Source: Clostridium sp. CAG:452 (GTDB lineage: Bacteria; Bacillota; Clostridia; TANB77; CAG-508). Taken from it: 64,000 bases of DNA. Positions within the stretch are counted from its first letter, which is position 1. Each line of letters begins with the position of its first letter. Shown piece by piece: positions 44,051 to 53,254 of this stretch. Under the pieces are notes generated by a model. It saw only the letters and a list, made by a program, of their open reading frames with translations, did not search any database and had not been told where the DNA came from. The translations under genes were made by a program, and so were the position numbers. Location: the NCBI GenBank assembly GCA_000434035.1, contig FR893522.1, positions 108,995 to 172,994 of the forward strand, written 5' to 3'.

Positions 44051-44606
44051 TTAGATATCCATTTGACTGCTTAAAAAACCAGCAGCAGATTGAACTACTT
44101 TAAGTTCAATATCTCCCATTTTAGTATTTTGCTCCTTGGCAAGTAGAATTACGCTACCGTATCACATCTCCGTCAGATATTATTGGATAAATAACTTGTG
44201 AATTAAATCTTCGATCTTTATTGCCATTTTGCGTTATAGGCAAAGCTATTTCATTGTTTTCTTTACTTGTATATATTTGTTTATTTTCCATTACTTTTTC
44301 TAATTCGGGACTCAAAGACTGTTCTAGAAATTCCTTTTTAGATCCACCAGATACTGCAATTACAGAATCTTTATCTGTAATACATGCAATATGGCCAGTA
44401 GTTTTAGAAAGTGTTTCTGCATAACCTGTTGCAAATTCAGAAAGTTCTCCTATTGGTGAATATTTTTTTAATATTACTTCACCTTCTTTGTCTGTAAAAA
44501 TTTCTAAGGGGTCACCTTCTTTTATACGCAAAGTTCTTCTTATTTCTTTAGGAATAACAATTCTTCCCAAATCGTCTATTCTTCTAACTACACCTGTTGC
44601 TTTCAA
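44051..44606 (-). CDS. spoVT: Stage V sporulation regulator SpoVT, with one CGG recoding site
   Basis: The reconstructed 184-residue protein has the AbrB-like DNA-binding start MKATGVVRRIDDLGRIVIPK (TTG start, AGGAGGG upstream) and a GAF-like C-terminal domain (VSGGSKKEFLE; then YPIISDGDVIGSVILL). SpoVT adjusts sigma-G gene expression in the forespore. The frame changes at CGG 44159. The next zero-frame codon is TAG, so the unshifted product ends at residue 150. Reading GGT as Gly150 restores the last strand and helix (VVQSAAGFLSSQMD). Usual family length is near 178. Confidence 0.92.
44157..44159 (-). other. CGG +1 recoding site in spoVT
   Basis: In-frame CGG T after codon ATA, with TAG the next zero-frame codon. 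Reading GGT as Gly150 gives DVIGSVILLA. Confidence 0.85.
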
Positions 44607-44713
44607 AATTCTCCCTCCTTTTATAACAATTTGAATTAAGCTTATTATTTGTTAAATTGTTAAAAATATGCATAAAATTGACAAAATATAAAAAAATTAA
44701 AAATTAGTTAGAA

Positions 44714-44824
44714 AAATTGGAATTTGTGTGAGGGGAAATTCTAGGGACTGTCCCTTAAAATCACCAAACCTGGGGATTTTGGCGACTGTCCTGAATTCAT
44801 CCGGAACTAAACAAATTCCAATTT
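44714..44824. repeat. 111-bp element with 14-bp inverted ends
   Basis: AAATTGGAATTTGT at the left end and ACAAATTCCAATTT at the right are exact inverted repeats. Inside is AGGGACTGTCCCT (44743-44755), a perfect palindrome with one centre base, and a related GGCGACTGTCC. It lies in the divergent spoVT-alaS gap, which shows no gene. Confidence 0.65.
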
Positions 44825-44897
44825 GTTTACGAAATCCCTTGTAAATGTTAAAAAAACTTTATATAATAATAAACAGACATATAATAGGGGGAATTCG

Positions 44898-46667
44898 ATG
44901 AAAACAATAGATTTAAAAGAGACATATTTAAAATTTTTTGAAAGCAAAGGACACAAAATTATACCAAGTGCACCAATAATACCAGAAAACGATCCAACAT
45001 GTTTGTTTAATACAGCAGGAATGCAACCATTAGTGCCTTATTTAAAAGGTGAACCACATCCAGAAGGAAAAAGACTTACAGACGTTCAAAAATGTTTTAG
45101 AACAAATGACCTAGATTCGATAGGAGACACAACACATCATACATTTTTTGAAATGCTTGGGAATTGGTCTTTAGGAGATTATTTTAAAAAAGAATCAATT
45201 TCATGGAGTTTTGAATTTTTAACCAAAAAACTAGAAATACCAGTAGAAAAACTAGCAGTAACAGTTTTTAAGGGAAATGATATAGTTCCAGCAGATACAG
45301 AGTCAGCAGAAATTTGGGAGAGCTTAGGAATAAAAAAGGATAAGATAGCATTTTTATCAGAAGAACATAATTGGTGGCCAAATATGGAAATGTTAGGACC
45401 TTGCGGACCTGATACAGAAATATTTTATTGGAGAAGTGAAGAACCAGTTCCAGAAAAATTTGATGAAGAAAATGAGAATTGGGTAGAAATATGGAATAAT
45501 GTTTTTATGCAATATAACCATGAAGAAAATGGAAAGTTTACTCCATTAAAAAATAAAAATGTTGATACAGGCTTGGGAGTAGAAAGAGTAACAGCAATTT
45601 TAGAAGGATATACAGACAACTATAAATCATCTGTATGGAAAGATGTTATAAAAAAGATAGAAGAAATTTCTGGCTTATCATATGAAAATGAAGAATATAC
45701 AAGAAGTATGAGAATTATTGCAGACCATATAAGAGCAATAGTAATAATTGCAGGGGATGATGCAGGAATAAAACCTTCTAATACAGATCAAGGGTATATT
45801 TTAAGAAGATTAATTAGAAGAACAATTAGATATGCAAAAAAATTAAATATTGATATTAATAGCGATTGGGAACAACAATTAGCAGAATTAATAATTAATA
45901 AATATTCAAAATACTATGGCGAATTAGAAAGAAATAGAAGCGATATTTTAGAAACTTTAAAAAATGAAAAAATCAAATTTAATAGAACTCTAGAACATGG
46001 ATTAAAAGAATTTGAAAAGGTTGTAAAAAATATAGATGGAGATACAATAAATAAAGATATTGCTTTCAGATTATATGATACATTCGGATTTCCTATTGAA
46101 CTTACAGAGGAATTAGCAGGAGAATTGGGATTAAAAGTTGATACAGAAGGATTTAAACAAAAATTTGCAGAACACCAAGAAAAATCAAGACAGGGTTCAA
46201 CAGGTAAATTCAAAGGTGGACTTGCTTCAACAGGAGAGATGGAAACAAAATATCATACAGCTACACACCTTCTAAATGCAGCATTAAAAAAAGTTTTAGG
46301 ACCTCATGTTCATCAAAAGGGAAGCAATATTACTGCAGAAAGAATGAGATTTGATTTTTCTCATCCTGCAAAAATGACAGATGAAGAGAAAAAACAAACA
46401 GAAGACTTAGTAAATGAATATATAAAAATGGCAATACCAGTAGAAAAACTAGAAATGAAAAAAGAAGATGCATTAAAGATGGGAGCAGAAGCTATGTTTA
46501 TTGATAAATATGGAGATATAGTTTCTGTATACAAAATAGGAGATGTTTCACTTGAATTATGTGGAGGCCCTCACGTAAAAAATACAAGTGAATTAGGTCA
46601 TTTTAAAATAAAAAAAGAGGAAGCATCATCAGCAGGAGTAAGACGTATAAAAGCAATATTAGAGTAG
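44898..46667 (+). CDS. alaS: Short alanyl-tRNA synthetase lacking the C-Ala domain
   Basis: The 589-residue protein has the class II core (LKETYLKFFESKGHKIIPSA; GPCGPDTEIFY), the tRNA-recognition region, and the editing domain with HTATHLLNAAL and CGGPHV zinc ligands. It ends soon after VRRIKAILE, where full-length AlaRS (~870 residues) continues with DHHA1 and C-Ala domains. No further reading frame follows, because the HIT gene starts 17 bases later. This looks like a genuine short form. AGGGGG precedes the ATG; an upstream in-frame ATG at 44823 lacks a ribosome site. Confidence 0.94.
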   Translation: MKTIDLKETYLKFFESKGHKIIPSAPIIPENDPTCLFNTAGMQPLVPYLKGEPHPEGKRLTDVQKCFRTNDLDSIGDTTHHTFFEMLGNWSLGDYFKKESISWSFEFLTKKLEIPVEKLAVTVFKGNDIVPADTESAEIWESLGIKKDKIAFLSEEHNWWPNMEMLGPCGPDTEIFYWRSEEPVPEKFDEENENWVEIWNNVFMQYNHEENGKFTPLKNKNVDTGLGVERVTAILEGYTDNYKSSVWKDVIKKIEEISGLSYENEEYTRSMRIIADHIRAIVIIAGDDAGIKPSNTDQGYILRRLIRRTIRYAKKLNIDINSDWEQQLAELIINKYSKYYGELERNRSDILETLKNEKIKFNRTLEHGLKEFEKVVKNIDGDTINKDIAFRLYDTFGFPIELTEELAGELGLKVDTEGFKQKFAEHQEKSRQGSTGKFKGGLASTGEMETKYHTATHLLNAALKKVLGPHVHQKGSNITAERMRFDFSHPAKMTDEEKKQTEDLVNEYIKMAIPVEKLEMKKEDALKMGAEAMFIDKYGDIVSVYKIGDVSLELCGGPHVKNTSELGHFKIKKEEASSAGVRRIKAILE

Positions 46668-46683
46668 TAAGGAGAAAAATAAA

Positions 46684-47028
46684 ATGGAAGATTGTATTTT
46701 TTGCAAAATAATTAAAGGAGAAATTCCTTCAAATAAAGTATATGAAGATGATGAAGTATTAGCATTTAGAGATATAAATCCAGTAGCGCCAGTACATATA
46801 TTGGTAATTCCTAAAAAACATATAAGCCATGTAACAGAATTACAAAAGGAAGATGAAGCATTAGTTGGAAAAATATATTCAATAATAAATAAAATAGCTA
46901 AACAAGAAGGCGTAGATGAAAGTGGCTTTAGAATAGTAGTAAATTGTAAAGAAGATGGTGGACAAGAAGTACCACACTTACATTTTCATATAATAGGTGG
47001 TAAAAAATTAGGAACAAAAATCTGCTAA
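46684..47028 (+). CDS. HIT-family nucleotide hydrolase
   Basis: The 114-residue protein starts DCIFCKIIKGEIPSNKVYED and has the histidine triad HLHFHIIGG near residue 98. It belongs to the HinT/PKCI branch, which hydrolyses AMP-lysine or adenosine phosphoramidates. AAGGAG precedes the ATG and it is 17 bases from alaS, so the two are probably one transcript. Confidence 0.94.
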   Translation: MEDCIFCKIIKGEIPSNKVYEDDEVLAFRDINPVAPVHILVIPKKHISHVTELQKEDEALVGKIYSIINKIAKQEGVDESGFRIVVNCKEDGGQEVPHLHFHIIGGKKLGTKIC

Positions 47029-47096
47029 ACAATAGTGCCATTTTGTGTGGAAATATGTTATAATATAAATATATGACATATTTAGGAGGTGTAATT

Positions 47097-47774
47097 ATGT
47101 CAGCAAATAAATATGGAAATACATTAACAGTAATTTTAATAGTAATTATAATAGCAGTGCTTTTGGGAGGAGGCATACTTATTTATAACTATGTTATAAA
47201 ACCACATAATGCTGAGAAAGAAACTGCACAAGCTATTACAGAATTTGATAGAACATCAGAAGATCAAAACCAAGAAGAAAACAGTTCAAATGTTGATTTA
47301 GGTGAACTTGCAGACCAGATAGACCAAGCACAATCAGGGAATTCTGGAAACGGAGGAAAAAAGAAAACATATTATAAAAACTTTGTAATGATAGGTTATA
47401 TAACAATACCAAAAACAAATGTTAAATTACCAATATTAGAAGAAACAACACCTAAGGCATTAGAGACATCTGTTGCAGTTATATATCCAAGTAATCCACA
47501 ACTAAATGAACCTGGAAACACAGTAATAATAGGACACAACTATAGAAATGGAAAACTTTTCTCAAATAACAAAAAGCTATCCGTTGGTGATAAAGTTATG
47601 ATAAAAGACATATCAGGAAGAGAATTAACATACATAATATATCAAAAATTTGAAACTTCTCCAAATGATGCAAGCTTCTATAATAGAAATACAAATGGAG
47701 TACCAGAAATAACATTATCTACATGTACAGATGACAGCCAAAAAAGGATAATAATTTTTGCAAAGGCACAATAA
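47097..47774 (+). CDS. Sortase (class B/D-like transpeptidase)
   Basis: The 225-residue protein has a signal-anchor helix (residues 8-32) and a sortase barrel. The catalytic His is in TVIIGHNYRNGKLF, the catalytic Cys in EITLSTCTDDSQ and the Arg follows in KRIIIF. It joins surface proteins with LPxTG-like signals to the wall or into pili. No substrate with an LPxTG tail is visible in this window. AGGAGG precedes the ATG at 47097. Class assignment is tentative. Confidence 0.88.
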   Translation: MSANKYGNTLTVILIVIIIAVLLGGGILIYNYVIKPHNAEKETAQAITEFDRTSEDQNQEENSSNVDLGELADQIDQAQSGNSGNGGKKKTYYKNFVMIGYITIPKTNVKLPILEETTPKALETSVAVIYPSNPQLNEPGNTVIIGHNYRNGKLFSNNKKLSVGDKVMIKDISGRELTYIIYQKFETSPNDASFYNRNTNGVPEITLSTCTDDSQKRIIIFAKAQ

Positions 47775-47793
47775 AAATAAGAAAATATATAAA

Positions 47794-47824
47794 AAACCTG
47801 ATACATTTTGTATCAGGTTTTTTT
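47794..47824. terminator. Bidirectional terminator, sortase and tRNA genes
   Basis: AAACCTGATACA pairs with TGTATCAGGTTT over TTTT; T runs occur on both strands. Confidence 0.85.
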
Positions 47825-47898
47825 GGCTGGGGTGGGAGGATTCGAACCGCCGCATGCCAGAGTCAAAGTCTGGTGCCTTACCGCTTGGCTACACCCCA
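47824..47898 (-). tRNA. trnQ: tRNA-Gln (UUG)
   Basis: Acceptor TGGGGTG pairs with CACCCCA. The anticodon stem CCAGA/TCTGG holds CTTTGAC with anticodon UUG, and the T loop is GGTTCGAATCC. The CCA end is encoded and touches the terminator. Confidence 0.95.
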
Positions 47899-47912
47899 AT
47901 GTAAATTTATGA

Positions 47913-47990
47913 TGGGGTGGAAGATGGGACTCGAACCCACGGCCTCTGGTGCCACAAACCAGCGCTCTAACCAACTGAGCTACATCCACC
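47913..47990 (-). tRNA. trnH: tRNA-His (GUG)
   Basis: The anticodon stem CTGGT/ACCAG holds TTGTGGC with anticodon GUG. The acceptor has the extra 5' G (G-1) opposite C73, as in tRNA-His, and one T-T mismatch. CCA is encoded. The remaining gap to ppa shows no gene. Confidence 0.95.
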
Positions 47991-48155
47991 GTTTTTAGTC
48001 ACGAATAATATTGTAAATAATTTTTTTCGTTTTGTCAATGGTTTATTAAGAATTTATTAAAAATTATATACAAATTCATATACAAACTAGACTTTTTTAT
48101 TAAAATAGATTAGAATATATAAAGATAAATTAAAAATAAACAGGAGGGGTTAAAT

Positions 48156-48686
48156 ATGAATATATGGCATGATATAGATTCAGAAAGAATAAAACCAAAA
48201 GATTTTATATCAGTTATTGAAATAACAAAAGGTGGAAAAAATAAATATGAATTAGATAAAGAAACAGGACTCCTAAGATTGGATAGAGTTTTGTATACAG
48301 CAACTCATTATCCAGCAAATTATGGATTTATACCAAGAACTTATGCAGATGATAATGATCCATTAGATGTTTTAGTACTATGCCAAGAAAACATAGATCC
48401 AATGACATTAGTAGAATGTTATCCAATAGGGGTAATTACAATGATAGATTCAGAGCAAAATGATGAGAAAATTATTGCAGTTGCAAAAAAAGATCCATTT
48501 TTAAATGTGTACAAAGATATAAATGATTTACCAAGTCATATTTCTTCCGAAATAATGCACTTTTTTGAGGTGTATAAACAATTAGAAGAAAAACAAACAG
48601 TAGTAGAAGAAGTTTTAGGAAAAGAAGAGGCAGAGAAGATTATTGAAAAAGCAATAAAAAATTATAAGGAAAAATTTGAGAATTAG
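48156..48686 (+). CDS. ppa: Inorganic pyrophosphatase, soluble family I
   Basis: The 176-residue protein has the family I signature DDNDPLDVLVLC at about residues 63-74, with the metal-binding Asp residues, and KYELDKETGLLRLDRVL near residue 30. It hydrolyses pyrophosphate and drives biosynthesis. GGAGGGG precedes the ATG. It is followed at 14 bases by a TPR gene, so the two may share a transcript. Confidence 0.96.
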   Translation: MNIWHDIDSERIKPKDFISVIEITKGGKNKYELDKETGLLRLDRVLYTATHYPANYGFIPRTYADDNDPLDVLVLCQENIDPMTLVECYPIGVITMIDSEQNDEKIIAVAKKDPFLNVYKDINDLPSHISSEIMHFFEVYKQLEEKQTVVEEVLGKEEAEKIIEKAIKNYKEKFEN

Positions 48687-48700
48687 GAGATTAAAAAATA

Positions 48701-49840
48701 ATGATAGAAAGAATAATATTTACTTTAGTTTCTTTTCTACTTTTCGCTTATATCTTTTTATTTAAAATGATGAAAAAAAACGATACAACATATTTAGTTT
48801 TATTGCTATTTCAGGCAATAGGTATATTAATGAATCTAATTAGAGTACTTTTTGATGCTTTAACAGGAACTGCTAGTGTTGTAATAATGTACTTGTTTTC
48901 AATAATAAGCCCAATAATAGTATTTTACTTAGAATGTAAAAATATAAATTGTAGTGAATGGTTACAAATAGCATTAGCTAGAATGTACATATTGTTTAGT
49001 AATGAAAGAAAAGCAAAAGAGGTTTTGATAAATATCATTAGCAAATATGATAAAAGCTATACGGCTCATAAGTTGCTTGCCGAAATATATGAAAAAGAAG
49101 GCGGAATGAGAAAAGCAATAGATGAGTATGTAAAAGTTTTGGATTTAAAACCAAGTGATTATGTAACATATTTTAAAATATCAGTTTTATTAAAGGATTT
49201 AGGAAAAAAAGATGAAGCGATTCAAATGTTAAAAACATTAGTAAGCAAAAGACCGGAAATGAAAGAAGCAAACAATATGCTTGCAGATTTGCTTTTACAG
49301 GAGAAAAAATATAAGCAAGCAATAACAATGTATGTTCAAGCAATAAAATATGATTCCAATAATGCACAGTTATATTACAATCTAGGACTAGCATATAGTA
49401 TGATGAATGAATTTTCGCTTGCAAAAGAATGTTACAAAAAGACTGTAGAATTAGATTCGAATTATTATAATGCTTTTTATAGGTTAGGACAGATATCTTT
49501 GTTATATAGAGATATTGAATCTGCAGAGAAGTACTTTTTAGAGAGCATTTATGGAGAGACAGAAAGTAAGTCATATTATCAGTTAGCAAAGATATATATG
49601 ATAAAGAATAATAAAACAAAAGCTGCAACTAATATAAATTCAGCAATACAAATTGATTATAAATATTATAAAATGGCAATTGATGAACCTATATTTTTAC
49701 CAATTAAACAATTAATAATTAAACCTGATGAGAAAGCAGAACCAGAAATTAAAGAAAGTGAGCAAGAAAGAGAAATTTCTGATTACCTAGATGATACTTA
49801 TAACTTAACAAAATATTTAGATATAAAAAAGAATAAATAA
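48701..49840 (+). CDS. Membrane-anchored TPR-repeat protein
   Basis: The 379-residue protein has two or three N-terminal membrane helices (residues 5-22, 30-50, 60-76) and about six TPR repeats from residue 100 to 330, such as AIDEYVKVLDLKPSDYVTYF and LYYNLGLAYSMMNEFSLAKE. The last 40 residues are acidic. It is a scaffold of unknown partners. It starts 14 bases after ppa with TTAGGAG. The N-terminal helices resemble those of other Clostridia TPR proteins, without a known role. Confidence 0.82.
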   Translation: MIERIIFTLVSFLLFAYIFLFKMMKKNDTTYLVLLLFQAIGILMNLIRVLFDALTGTASVVIMYLFSIISPIIVFYLECKNINCSEWLQIALARMYILFSNERKAKEVLINIISKYDKSYTAHKLLAEIYEKEGGMRKAIDEYVKVLDLKPSDYVTYFKISVLLKDLGKKDEAIQMLKTLVSKRPEMKEANNMLADLLLQEKKYKQAITMYVQAIKYDSNNAQLYYNLGLAYSMMNEFSLAKECYKKTVELDSNYYNAFYRLGQISLLYRDIESAEKYFLESIYGETESKSYYQLAKIYMIKNNKTKAATNINSAIQIDYKYYKMAIDEPIFLPIKQLIIKPDEKAEPEIKESEQEREISDYLDDTYNLTKYLDIKKNK

Positions 49841-49883
49841 AAATAATATAAATATATATTATTAAAAGAGAGAGGGAAAATAA

Positions 49884-50693
49884 ATGACAATATTACAAGC
49901 AATTATATTAGGAATAGTGCAAGGATTAACAGAACTTTTGCCAATTTCAAGTTCTGCACATTTAAATTTAATACCATGGATTTTTAATTGGAACATACCA
50001 GATTCTTTCGATGTAGCTTTACATTTTGGAACACTTTTAGCAATAGGAATATTTTTCTTTAAAGATTGGGTAAACCTTATAAAAGGTGGATTTAACCAAG
50101 TAGTTAAAAAGGAAAAAACACAAGAGGGAAGAATGTTTTGGTATATAGTTTTAGCAACATTACCAGGTGGAATAATTGGATTCATCTTAGATCATTTTTT
50201 GGAAGATTATTTAACAAAACCACTAATTATAGCAATAGCATTAATTGTAATGGGAATTGTTTTATATTTAGTAGATAAAAATTGTAAGTCAAAAACTGAT
50301 TATGAAGATATGACTTTAAAACAAACATTTTTAATAGGATTATCACAATGCTTAGCATTTATACCAGGTGTGTCACGTTCTGGAATAACAATGACAGCTG
50401 GAAGGATGATGGGAGTCAAAAGAGAAGCAACAGCTAAATATTCTTTTATGCTATCTGCTCCAATAGTTCTTGCTGCAACAATATTCAAACTAGGAGATTT
50501 TATAGAGTACTTTGCAGTAGCAAATTTAACAGGAATAATAGCATTTATTCTTGGTGTGCTATTTAGTTTTGTAGTTGGAATTTTAGTAATCAAATTCTTA
50601 CTAGAATACTTAAAGAAGGGAAGCTTTAAAATATTTGCTATTTATAGAATTATAGTAGGATTAATAGTTATAGCAATATGTATAATAAGATAA
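49884..50693 (+). CDS. uppP: Undecaprenyl-diphosphatase UppP (BacA)
   Basis: The 269-residue protein has seven or eight membrane helices and the two BacA signatures: GIVQGLTELLPISSSAHL near the N-terminus and FIPGVSRSGITMTAGR near residue 155. It recycles undecaprenyl pyrophosphate, the lipid carrier for cell-wall precursors. GAGAGGG precedes the ATG. It converges with murC. Confidence 0.97.
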   Translation: MTILQAIILGIVQGLTELLPISSSAHLNLIPWIFNWNIPDSFDVALHFGTLLAIGIFFFKDWVNLIKGGFNQVVKKEKTQEGRMFWYIVLATLPGGIIGFILDHFLEDYLTKPLIIAIALIVMGIVLYLVDKNCKSKTDYEDMTLKQTFLIGLSQCLAFIPGVSRSGITMTAGRMMGVKREATAKYSFMLSAPIVLAATIFKLGDFIEYFAVANLTGIIAFILGVLFSFVVGILVIKFLLEYLKKGSFKIFAIYRIIVGLIVIAICIIR

Positions 50694-50700
50694 GAGATAA

Positions 50701-50737
50701 AAAATACCTCGAAGATAAACTTCTTCGAGGTATTTTT
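50701..50737. terminator. Bidirectional terminator of uppP and murC
   Basis: AAAATACCTCGAAGA pairs with TCTTCGAGGTATTTT with a 6-nt loop and T-rich flanks both ways. Confidence 0.85.
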
Positions 50738-50748
50738 TGTATTTTATT

Positions 50749-52143
50749 CTATTTTAATAAAATTTTTCTTCCTATTTCTGTAACTGTACCTGCGCCAACT
50801 GTTAGAATAATATCATTTGGACAAGCACGTTCTCTAACATATTTAACTATATCATCAAAACTAGAAATATATGTAGCATCTTTTCCAAGAGATTTAATTT
50901 TATTTACTAAATCCATAGAAGAGATACCATAATCATTGTTTTCTCTTGCTGCATAAATGTCTGTAACTATAATATTATCAAAGTTTGTTAAAACCTTTGC
51001 AAAGTCATCTAAAAGACTTTTGGTTCTACTGTATGTATGTGGTTGGAAAATTATCCATGATTGACGATATGTTTTGTTTTTTAAAGCTTTTGCTGTTGCT
51101 AGTATTTCACTAGGATGATGAGCGTAGTCATCAAAAATAGTAATATTTTCATAAGAACCTACAAGTTCAAATCTTCTATTTGCACCAGTAAAACTTAATA
51201 AAGCTGATTTTATAATATGTTTTTGAATTCCATATTCTGAACAAAGTGCAATACAAGCAAGTGCATTAGAAACATTATGAATACCAGGAACAGATAATTT
51301 CATTTCTGAATAGAAATTATTATTGTAATATACATCAAATTTAGCAAATCCATTTTTATCAAAAGAAATGTTTCTTGCAACAAAGTTTGCTTTATCATTT
51401 TTTATACCATATGTAACAAATTTTGCATCTGTGTAATTTCTTAAATCAAAACAATTTTTATCATCTGCATTTGCAACAAGTAATCCATCAAAAGGAAGAA
51501 TTGCTACATATTTTCTAAAAGCATTAACAATGTTTTCGAAGTTTTTAAAATAGTCTAAATGGTCATTATCAATATTTAAAACAACTGCAGATTTTGGACT
51601 AAATTTTAGAAAACTTTCTACATATTCACAAGCCTCTAAAACAAAATAATCACTATTTCCAACTCTATTGTTACCATTAATTTGTTTTAATATTGCACCA
51701 ACTTGAATAGTAGGGTCAAGACCTGCTTCTATAAAGCATAAAGAAATCATAGACGTAGTAGTTGTTTTTCCATGAGTTCCAGATACACCAATTGTGTTTT
51801 TATAAATTCTAGTTAAATAACCAACAAACTCACATCTTTCAACAATTTCTATATTATTTTTTTTAGCTTCTAAAAGTTCAGGGTCATCTTGTTTAACTGC
51901 GGCAGAGTACACAACTAGGTCTGCTTGAGAAACTAATTTTGTATCATGACCAATAGTTATAAAAATACCATGACTAGATAATTTATCTGTTATTTTTGAT
52001 CTAGTAACATCAGAACCAGTAACAAATATACCAAAGTTATGTAATATTTCGGCAATTCCACTCATGCTAATTCCGCCAATTCCAATCATATGAACATGTT
52101 TATACTTCTTTAAGCTATCTATATTATTATTATAATTTATCAT
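50749..52143 (-). CDS. murC: UDP-N-acetylmuramate--L-alanine ligase MurC
   Basis: The 464-residue protein has the Mur ligase N-terminal Rossmann segment (HMIGIGGISMSGIAEIL), the ATP loop GTHGKTTTTS and the central and C-terminal domains (DDYAHHPSEI). It adds L-Ala to UDP-MurNAc. The start codon is uncertain: an ATG at 52143 is used, with AAAGGTG about 14 bases upstream, and GTG or TTG codons lie closer to that site. It converges with uppP. Confidence 0.97.
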   Translation of the reverse strand: MINYNNNIDSLKKYKHVHMIGIGGISMSGIAEILHNFGIFVTGSDVTRSKITDKLSSHGIFITIGHDTKLVSQADLVVYSAAVKQDDPELLEAKKNNIEIVERCEFVGYLTRIYKNTIGVSGTHGKTTTTSMISLCFIEAGLDPTIQVGAILKQINGNNRVGNSDYFVLEACEYVESFLKFSPKSAVVLNIDNDHLDYFKNFENIVNAFRKYVAILPFDGLLVANADDKNCFDLRNYTDAKFVTYGIKNDKANFVARNISFDKNGFAKFDVYYNNNFYSEMKLSVPGIHNVSNALACIALCSEYGIQKHIIKSALLSFTGANRRFELVGSYENITIFDDYAHHPSEILATAKALKNKTYRQSWIIFQPHTYSRTKSLLDDFAKVLTNFDNIIVTDIYAARENNDYGISSMDLVNKIKSLGKDATYISSFDDIVKYVRERACPNDIILTVGAGTVTEIGRKILLK

Positions 52144-52387
52144 TTCGCTACACAACACCTTTCTACAATAAAGGATTATACATTTAAATTCAAAAAAATT
52201 CAATAACTTAACGTAAAATTATAATTTATATTACTATATGAAAAAAACAAAAAAATGTGAACAAAAAATATTTAAAATAATATTGTAAAATAAAGAAGGA
52301 AAAAAAAACTTTTTGGCGAATAAGTAAATTGTACATAAAAAGATATGTACAAAAAAATTTATAAACATTGGAAGGCGGTGCACATAA

Positions 52388-52672
52388 ATGCAAATAACAG
52401 ACGTACGTTTAAGAAAAGTAAATTCAGAAAACAGAATGAAAGCTGTTGCTTCTGTAACATTCGATAATGAATTCGTAATTCATGACATTAAAGTTATCGA
52501 AAGCCAAAACGGATTATTTATAGCTATGCCAAGTAGAAAAACTCCAAACGGAGAATTTAAAGATATAGCTCATCCAATTAATGCTGAAACAAGGGAGAAA
52601 ATTCAAAAAGCTATTTTAGAAGCTTATGAAGCTCCAGAAGCAGAAGAAGCTAGTGAAGAATCAGCAGAATAA
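52388..52672 (+). CDS. spoVG: Septation/sporulation regulator SpoVG
   Basis: The 94-residue protein has the SpoVG pattern: [40 protein letters not shown] and a C-terminal acidic tail. It is an RNA-binding protein that affects asymmetric septation and spore formation in Bacillus. GGAAGGCGGTG precedes the ATG. A terminator follows, so it is monocistronic. Confidence 0.97.
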   Translation: MQITDVRLRKVNSENRMKAVASVTFDNEFVIHDIKVIESQNGLFIAMPSRKTPNGEFKDIAHPINAETREKIQKAILEAYEAPEAEEASEESAE

Positions 52673-52684
52673 AATAAATAAAAG

Positions 52685-52714
52685 AACATCTCTGTTTAAA
52701 GAGATGTTTTTTTT
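52685..52714 (+). terminator. Intrinsic terminator of spoVG
   Basis: AACATCTCT pairs with AGAGATGTT; eight T follow. Confidence 0.88.
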
Positions 52715-52735
52715 GCTTAAAATCAAATAAATTTC

Positions 52736-52764
52736 TTGCTATTTTTCGAATTATATTGTATGAT
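52736..52764 (+). promoter_or_regulatory. Sigma-A-type promoter of second CpaE-like cluster
   Basis: TTGCTA and TATGAT with a 17-base spacer, about 42 bases before the ATG. Confidence 0.65.
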
Positions 52765-52805
52765 ATTATAAGTGAAAAAAGGAAAAATTAGGAGGAAAAT
52801 ATAAA

Positions 52806-53204
52806 ATGAAGAAAATCTTAGCAAGCTTTGTAATAATATTATTATTTTTATCATTTGGATCAGTATTTGCAATAGAAGAAAAAAATGTATTAGAAACAAA
52901 TACAGCCAGTCAAATTGTAGAACAAAGTGAAGAATTAAATAGTGAAAGAGATGAATATACAAGAAAATATGGTTCAGTAGAATATGGAACAACAGCATTT
53001 ATATTAAACAAAATTAGAGTATATAGTATACCATTTTGTTTTATAGGAATAGTAATGGGAGCACTTTATCAATATGTGCTAGGAACAAGAAGATTGGATA
53101 TGAAACATAAAGGGTTCGGAATAATAATAGCATGTGTTACAATACTTGTAATTTGCCAAGTATTACCGCTTATATTTGCAATAGTAGTAAGAGGATGGCG
53201 TTAG
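52806..53204 (+). CDS. Exported protein with two membrane helices
   Basis: The 132-residue protein has a signal peptide (residues 1-22, cleavage probably after VFA), a charged segment, and two membrane helices (about residues 78-95 and 105-128). It ends with a basic tail. This layout resembles VirB2-like or holin-like small proteins, but no family is recognised. AGGAGG precedes the ATG. It heads a cluster with a CpaE-like and a degenerate GGDEF protein, so a part in surface-complex assembly or signalling is possible; this is inference. Confidence 0.66.
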   Translation: MKKILASFVIILLFLSFGSVFAIEEKNVLETNTASQIVEQSEELNSERDEYTRKYGSVEYGTTAFILNKIRVYSIPFCFIGIVMGALYQYVLGTRRLDMKHKGFGIIIACVTILVICQVLPLIFAIVVRGWR

Positions 53205-53254
53205 AAATATAAAATAAAGATATACTAATCAAGATAAATTTGGAGGTTAAAAGC

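Noticed and set aside
44157..44159. prfB-like +1 shift at a stop codon
   Set aside because: Only two of ten sites have a stop after CGG, there is no CUU-type slippery codon and no consistent internal Shine-Dalgarno sequence.
44898..44960. T-box riboswitch upstream of alaS
   Set aside because: No T-box sequence, specifier loop or terminator/antiterminator pair could be found in the 290-base gap.
44898..46667. alaS truncated by another CGG recoding site
   Set aside because: No CGG precedes the stop in phase, and no AlaRS C-terminal sequence follows in any frame before the HIT gene.
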